Part shown: positions 58,441-64,000 of the stretch, piece by piece
How the letters are laid out: the number at the start of each line of letters is the position of its first letter
How positions within the stretch are numbered: the stretch's first letter is position 1
From: Sepioteuthis lessoniana
Lineage: Eukaryota; Mollusca; Cephalopoda; Myopsida; Loliginidae
Length of the DNA stretch: 64,000 nucleotides
Assembly: GCA_963585895.1 (NCBI GenBank)
Contig: OY757904.1
Span: 664,907-728,906 of the forward strand
Direction of reading: 5' to 3'
Made by a program: the position numbers and the translations under genes
The notes under the pieces: generated by a model
What the model was told of the DNA's origin: nothing
Seen by the model: only the letters and a program-made list of their open reading frames with translations
The model's database searches: none

Positions 58441-59037
58441 ATGGATAAGTTCGAACTGAGGTTGATTCCCGAATTCGACGGCTTGTCGAAGGGCCCATTT
58501 GTTGTCAAGTGGTTTGAGAAGGTCGAATGGGTCTGCAAACTATTTAAAGTAAAAGACCCATCAATGATGATCCCCCTGGGGCTCACGAAAGGAGCCTCTG
58601 TGGTATACCAGCAACTCGGGGAAGATGCAGACCTGGATGAAGTCAAGTGTGCCCTGTATATGGCTTTTGGGACAGATCCCTTCATCGCATGGAAACAGTT
58701 AGCCGGACAACGGATTGAACCTGGTGAGACTGTGGACGTCTATCTAGCCGATTTAAGGAGGCTAGCAGTACCATTTGGCGGAGCAACTGACTGCATACTT
58801 GAACGTGCCTTTATGGTCAGACTTCCCGACAACATTAGTCTGCTGCTGCGAGCGTTTTTGAGACTAGATAAACTGGAAATCGACAAACTGCTGGCCATGG
58901 CCTGCAACATTCTGAAAGACACAGAACTGGTTGCAGCAGCTGCAAGAACAACTGAGACACCGTCTGAGAGGCAACATGCTGCAGGTGATTCCAAGGCCAC
59001 GAGAAAGCCCAAAATGCTACAGATGTGGTGGTCTTAA
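58441..59037 (+). pseudogene. Gypsy gag (capsid-like), nearly intact frame
   Basis: 198 codons from an ATG that starts MDKFELRLIPEFDG, 31 bp after the LTR end. It contains WFEKVEWVCKLF, PGETVDVYLADLRRLA and a helical C-terminal half, as in Gypsy gag proteins. The frame stops at 59037, before the zinc knuckle in another frame (CYHCHGLGHIARNC, CX2CX4HX4C, 59114-59155). It is a long, clean frame compared with its neighbours, but no host role can be inferred. Confidence 0.82.
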
Positions 59038-59103
59038 TTATTACTCCAGAGATTGCTGAAGCTGGGGTAACACGGGAGGTGCCAATGATCGGAAAACATT
59101 GGA

Positions 59104-59565
59104 GTGACTGTGCTGTTATCACTGTCACGGGCTGGGCCACATAGCACGAAATTGTTCAGGAAATTGGTCTGGAGACAAGGTGCCGTCGCTAGCCTTGCCC
59201 CCTCCTGGCCAGTGAATGTGGCATTATCTGTAATTAAAGTGCAAGTTGATAGTGTGCAATGTTCAGCGCTCGTTGACACAGGATGTTCCTGGTCAATAGT
59301 TAGTGCAGACCGATGTACGGCATGGAGTAGTCAACTGGTAGACATATGGACAATTGACGGAACATCCCGGACCTGTTGTGGAGTTGTAACTGAGTCAATT
59401 CTCACCAATGGAGGCAGTCATGCTGTAGTTAATGTGTTAGTAGCATGGGAGAGGCCTCTCAGTTATGACCTACTGATCGGAATTGACACGATACAAGCAC
59501 TGGGATTGGTCATGATCACCCTGGCTGGAGACGTTTGTGTGAAAACTGAGGTCCATCTTCTTTGA
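59104..59565 (+). pseudogene. Gypsy aspartic protease
   Basis: An open frame with an intact active-site DTG (59275-59283, in ALVDTGCSWSIV) and the DLLIGIDTIQALG motif near 59470. It ends at TGA just before the deletion junction. Only the protease is preserved; the downstream polymerase is gone. Confidence 0.78.
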
Positions 59566-59572
59566 ATGCAGT

Positions 59573-60286
59573 ATGCCAGCTGAAATACTGACGGATAATG
59601 CCCCAGTTTTTTGTAGCCAAACTTTCCTCGCTTTAATAGACAAATGGGACATACAAATGCAATACTGGAGTGCTTATGTCCCTGAAGGTAACGGCATTGC
59701 AAAGCGGTGTCACCGCATTGTCAAGACAATAGCCGCAAGGTTGCATTGCTTGATAGCGGAAGCCGTGTACTGGTATAATGTGACACCCAAAGATAACGAA
59801 ACACCATCTAGTGCACCAGCCAATGGTGTATACCTGTATGGGCTGTGTGTGAAGGGCATAGATCCCAAACTGTCTCTGGCTGAAGTCAGAAGAAATGCAT
59901 ACCAAATTGGGGAACCTGTCTTGGTCAAACCACCAGACTGCTGATGCACCACCAGATTTTGTAAAGTAAGGGTTGATGGGGAGATCAGTTCTTGGACAGT
60001 GCTGGTCAATGGCACACCCTGCCGTGTGAAAGACCTTCACAGATGCAACGAATCAGCTGTTAAGGAGGAAGACGCAAGTGACACATCATCTGGTGACTTG
60101 TGAGTCGGAAGGCCAACATTCAATGTCTGAGTAAGGTACCAAAGATGAAGATGACCAAACTAGTGGAGATGGAAGGAATGTGGAAAACCTGACTGAAGAG
60201 GACCCTGTACTTCCGCGAAGAGGCAACTGGAAGAAATGGGCACTGCCCCCATACCATATTTGTGATCATGAGATCAGTCGAGGGAG
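59573..60286 (+). pseudogene. Gypsy integrase second half and C-terminal tail
   Basis: Begins at the second catalytic Asp region (EILTDNAPVF) and continues through WSAYVPEGNG. The third acidic position is Lys (AAG at 59702-59704), as in the first element. It stops at 59944. Beyond it, frames give ALPPYHICDHEISRGS near 60240-60285, the same tail motif as in the first Gypsy. Confidence 0.78.
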
Positions 60287-60632
60287 TGTAGTGAAAATTG
60301 TAACTCACCTGCATGCAAACGACAGCACATATGCTCCGTGTACAAGATATATTTTTTGATATGAAAGAACTTGGCTGTCACGCAAAACCACGGAGAGTGA
60401 AGACACGCATGCAAATGAGGGCAGGCAGAAAAGAACATAAAAACAACGAACATCGTCACTTGGGGTCTTTGGTGTTTTTTGCGTTGAACACGAATGGATT
60501 AGAGGAGAAGCGGCCGTCAGTGTAAAGAGACAGAGAGGATAATAGTTGAATACGAAAAGAGGTTTTTGGTCAGACATCGCAGTTCATTTTGTCGTTGTGA
60601 GACGCGACAACAGCTCTATCAGGCACAAGCAA
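60287..60632 (+). repeat. 3' LTR of the second Gypsy element
   Basis: Starts TGTAGTGAAAATTG right after the pol tail, like the TGTAGTAG start of the first element's LTR, and ends CAGGCACA. Only the last ~30-40 bp have a recognisable partner upstream (58373-58409). Confidence 0.65.
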
Positions 60633-60633
60633 C

Positions 60634-61327
60634 CCTCCACAAAACAATAACAGTGTGTTCAATATATATTCCTCCAAATGAAGAAATCCAAGAATCGGAG
60701 TTAAATAATTTGATAGAGCAATTACCAAGCCCCTTCATTATAATGGGAGACTTCAATAGTCATAATGAGATTTGGGGAAGTAAGAAGACAGATAAGAAGG
60801 GCAAAATAATAGAATCACTATTAAATAAGCATCATATGTGCATGTACAATAATCGATCAAATACATATCTCCACCCAGCAACAGCCACATACTCTGTAAT
60901 AGACTTAACAATATGTGAACCTAACCTGTTTCTAGATTATGATTGGAAAGTACATGATGACACATGTGGAAGTGACCACTTTCCCATTCTAATACCAAAC
61001 AAGATGAATGAACTAAACAAAAGAACTCCAAGCTGGAATCTTAAAAAGGCTAATTGGGATGGATTTAAAACCTCATGCCTTACTGAACTAATCCCAGAAG
61101 CCAATAAAAGCAAAGAGGAAGACTTACTATATTTTACCAATACACTACTAAACATAGCTGAAAGACATATACGGAAAAGCTCCACCTCATCAAAACACAA
61201 TAGGCCATGGTTCAATGAGAAGTGTCAAAAAGCTGTGAGATTATGTAGAGCAGCATTAAAGAAATTTAAAATAAATCCTACTAGACAAAATTTAAACTAC
61301 TATAGAAATAGCAGAGCCAAAGCCTGA
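60634..61327 (+). pseudogene. LINE endonuclease and linker
   Basis: An open frame through SIYIPPNEE, the catalytic GDFNSHNEIWG, YSVIDLTICE and GSDHFPI near 60970. A linker region follows with RPWFNEKCQKAVRLCR, usual before the RT of such elements. It ends at TGA 61325-61327. Upstream the frame runs into Gypsy LTR sequence, so the apparent start at 60566 is chimeric. Confidence 0.8.
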
Positions 61328-61639
61328 AAGATTATCAAAGACTCCAAACGGAGTACATGGAAAAATTACGTTGCCCAAATAAATTATTGTACAAAGCCAG
61401 AAAAATATGGCAGATGATTTGAGAAATAACTAGCAAAAATAGCAACACTCCTACCAAACATCTTATTCATGATAATGTGAAGATTACTGTCGAGAAAGAT
61501 ATAGCAAATCATTTAGCCAAAACTTTCTCGCAAAATTCATCTTCCAAAAACCAAAGCAAAAACTTTTAAATCATCAAAGCAAAAGCAGAAAAAGTCAAAA
61601 TCAAATTTCAAAACAAAAATCCTGAAAGCTACAACAACT

Positions 61640-62620
61640 CTTCTTTATAAAGGAATCCATCAACAAGGCCCACAATACTCCAGTTGGACCAGATAAAATC
61701 CTCTACCAATTCCTAAAAGAAATTCCTGAAACCTCAAAAAATTACCTCCTACAAATCTTCAATAATATATTGGACAGTGGTGATATCCCTAAAATATGGA
61801 AACAAACCACAATTATAGCGATACCAAAACCTATGAAAGAGCATAAAAATGCAAAAAACTACAGACCCATTACTCTTAGCAGCTGTGTGTGCAAAACACT
61901 CGAGAGAATGATCAATGCCAGATTGATTTGGTACCTGGAAAGTAATGAATTAATAACAGAATATCAATCTGGTTTTAGAAACTGAAGAAGCCCTATAGAT
62001 CATCTAATACAATTGGAAACATTTATCAGAGAGGCTTCTATTAAAAAAGAACACCTAGTGGCAGTTTTCTTTGATCTCGAAAAGGCATATGACATAACAT
62101 AGAAGTACGGCATAGTAAGAGATCTAAAAAACCTTCGGCTCGAAGGTAGAATGGCTGTATTTTTAAAAAAACCTCTTCCAAGATAGTAGATTTAATGTCA
62201 GAATAGGAAATATCTTGTCTGAAGAAAAAGAACAAGAAATAGGTGTACCTCAAGGTAGTGTATTGTCTGTTATGCTATTTAGTATCAAAATAAATGATAT
62301 CGTTAAAAACATTAAAAGCAGAACAACCTGTGCTTTGTTTGTGGATGACTTCCTCATGTGTTATAGAGCTAAAAATATGAACCACATTGAAAGAAAACTC
62401 CAGATCTGCCTCGATAAACTTCATAAATGGACCACAGAGAATGAACTAAAATTTTCCAAAGAAAAGACAAAATGTGCCCACTTCTGCAACTAATGGAAAC
62501 TCCACCTTGACCCAGAACTTGACAACATTGAAATCCCAGATCCTGTAGATCAATACAAATACTTTGGTGTCATTTTTGACCTCAAACTTTCCTTCATTCT
62601 CCATATTAAATATTTAAGAA
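61640..62620 (+). pseudogene. LINE reverse transcriptase
   Basis: Motifs: TPVGPDKILYQFLK (about 61680), TIIAIPKPMKEHKNAKNYRP, SGFRN-stop, then after a frame change VPQGSVLS (about 62247) and the intact LFVDDFLMCYRA box (about 62335). It keeps the FVDD catalytic pair that the minus-strand copy has lost. Two internal breaks, near 61983 and 62100. Confidence 0.82.
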
Positions 62621-62694
62621 TAAAATGTAATAAAACAATTCAATTACTCAGAACAATAGCACACACTGATTGGGGAGGGAGCAAAGAAACATTA

Positions 62695-63123
62695 TTGAAA
62701 CTTTATCGCTCCATAATCAGATCAAAACTTGACTATGGCTGCTTTATATATGGAGCAGCCAGAAAAACCTACTTGAAAGGAATAAATACCATTCACCACC
62801 AAGGAATTAGACTAGCCCTTGGAGCCTATAGGACTTCTCCTTTTGAGAGCTTATATGCAGAAGCAAATGAACCTTCTCTTAAATTTAGGCAGGAAAAACT
62901 TGCTCTGCAATACTATCTAAAACTTTCATCTTGTCCTCTAAATCCAGCTTTCAGTAATACTTTCCAACCACAGTTCTCGATGCAATTTCAGCTAAAAGAA
63001 ATGGCCATCAAACCCTTCAGTTTATGGATAAAAAAGATCATGCAAGAAAAACACAGAGATACAACACGTATTCACAATACAATTATATCTTCTACACCCC
63101 CATGGATTATAAATCAACCTTAA
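62695..63123 (+). pseudogene. LINE ORF2 region after the RT
   Basis: 142 open codons: KLYRSIIRSKLDYGCFIYG, then GIRLALGAYRTSPFESLYAE, the conserved post-RT segment of I/Jockey-type LINEs. It ends at TAA 63121-63123. Confidence 0.75.
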
Positions 63124-63214
63124 GTAATTCTTGACCTTACAAAATATCCAAAACTCAAAACTAACCCAATTGTATACCAATCCGAAATATTCAACATAAA
63201 AAATAACCACCTAG

Positions 63215-63600
63215 ACTATTTTTATGTATATACAGAGGGAGCAAAAAAACAAAATGAAAATAAAGTTGGATGCGCTGTCATACTAAAAGATCATAAAAAA
63301 ATGGAAAATAATTACAAACATAGCTTCCATAAATAGTGCCAAAATAATTGCTGTTAATTTAGCACTTGACCTAATAACTACAACCAACTACAATTAATTC
63401 ATTATTTTCACAGACTCTTTATCTGCACTTACTGCCTTAAAAAATAAAAATGTAACTGACCCTTTAACCACACAAGTACTAAACAGAGTATATCATTAAT
63501 CCAGATATAAAGAAATAATCTTCTGTTGGATCCCAAGCCACCTTGGTTTTCCAGGAAATGACAGGGCTAACTTGGAAGCAAAAAAAAAACTCTGAAAGAT
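63215..63600 (+). pseudogene. LINE RNase H remnant
   Basis: YTEGAK near 63232 stands where the family has YTDGSK, so the first acidic residue is Glu. IFTDSLSAL-like and WIPSHLGFPGNDRAN near 63515-63575 follow. The last Asp is Asn. Stops separate the blocks. Confidence 0.65.
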
Positions 63601-64000
63601 ACAATGTTGGTTGCTAGTGTACTCACTTGAACTTTCCAATTTGACTTCCATTTCCACTCAAAGATTTTAGCTAACTTAACAGCTAACTAAAAAACTCATG
63701 GCCTCACCAAACCAGATAAAATAATACACTTAACTATCACGGCAACTGGGTCATATTTGCTTCACCATCATGTCCAACCTGAAGTTGAGAAAGTTCTTAA
63801 TAAAAATCAAAATGGTCTTTGGGGGAATTGATCCACAACTTCTCAGATTCTGATTATTTATTGAATCATTGAAGAAACATGAGCCAAAAACCTTGAAGCA
63901 AATCTCGTTTGTTGAGTTCTTCAAAGCATTTAGCCGAGTGTTGTGTAGATATGCGTACAAGAACATAGATATTACCATTGTGAACTCTACTTGAAATACC
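63601..64000. other. Right edge, unassigned
   Basis: Non-coding, or the end of the LINE up to about 63700. From 63751 to 63978 both strands are nearly open: the plus frame reads NLKLRKFLIKIKMVFGGIDP with one stop near 63847, and a minus frame has 75 codons. The short, even codon pattern could be a repeat or part of an exon; not recognised. Confidence 0.3.

Larger units (their letters stand above)
58370..60632 (+). mobile_element. Second Gypsy element, internally deleted
   Basis: The end of a 5' LTR (GATGCGACAATAGCTCTACC, about 58380-58409) is followed by gag, zinc knuckle, protease, the second half of integrase and a 3' LTR (60287-60632) ending in a related string (GACGCGACAACAGCTCTATC). RT, RNase H and the integrase N-terminus are missing at a clean junction near 59560. 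It is related to the element at 1122-5468 but better preserved in gag. Most of the 5' LTR is not recognisable. Confidence 0.82.
60634..63600 (+). mobile_element. I-like LINE, plus strand, 5'-truncated and decayed
   Basis: Domain order endonuclease, reverse transcriptase, RNase H on the plus strand; related to the minus-strand LINE at 17520-22240. It begins abruptly at the end of the Gypsy 3' LTR within the endonuclease (THE LHKTI motif region), lacking the N-terminal part. Several stops and frameshifts occur. Confidence 0.83.

Overview
The window looks like animal nuclear DNA, most likely from a cephalopod mollusc (octopod-like). It is AT-rich, with split genes, long introns, many decayed retroelements and tRNA-headed SINEs of the general kind described from octopus and squid. 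The mollusc/cephalopod call is inference from repeat style and gene structure; no species-diagnostic sequence was searched.

Two host genes are supported, both on the + strand. (1) The last coding exon (6988-8102) of an unrecognised protein with a Cys/basic cluster and a compact, probably folded C-terminus. (2) The 5' half of MORF4L1/MRG15, the chromodomain protein of NuA4/TIP60 and Sin3-type complexes. Its six coding exons at 32587-32614, 42741-42787, 44935-45002, 49829-49915, 55018-55103 and 56765-56883 join in frame to 145 codons, covering the chromodomain and the Lys/Ser-rich linker. The MRG domain must lie beyond the right edge. A perfect CRE palindrome sits 140 bp upstream of the start codon.

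Most of the rest is transposon-derived. A Ty3/Gypsy element with two LTRs occupies 1122-5468. A second, deleted Gypsy lies at about 58370-60632, abutting an I-like LINE (60634-63600). A minus-strand I-like LINE occupies 17520-22240. Decayed Gypsy pieces lie at 36480-40110 and 45600-47990. Remnants of Tc1/mariner elements (5880-6320, 29450-29665), an REL-endonuclease LINE (31048-31640) and another LINE RT (41930-42385) are also visible. tRNA-derived SINEs lie at 12356, 23945, 37232, 43637 and 55220, several with clear target-site duplications.

The most distinctive component is a repeated composite retroposon of about 0.5-1.2 kb. It has a GC-richer head full of short palindromes, a body of degenerate 50-56 bp tandem repeats, and a 3' tail shared with one of the tRNA-SINEs. 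At least eight copies are present, and five of them are bracketed by exact 12-13 bp target duplications. One sits inside the first Gypsy and another inside the minus-strand LINE, so the family was mobile after those elements. A 3.3-kb array of 20-26 bp palindromic AT-rich units (24763-28095) separates the left repeat-rich block from the MORF4L1 locus.
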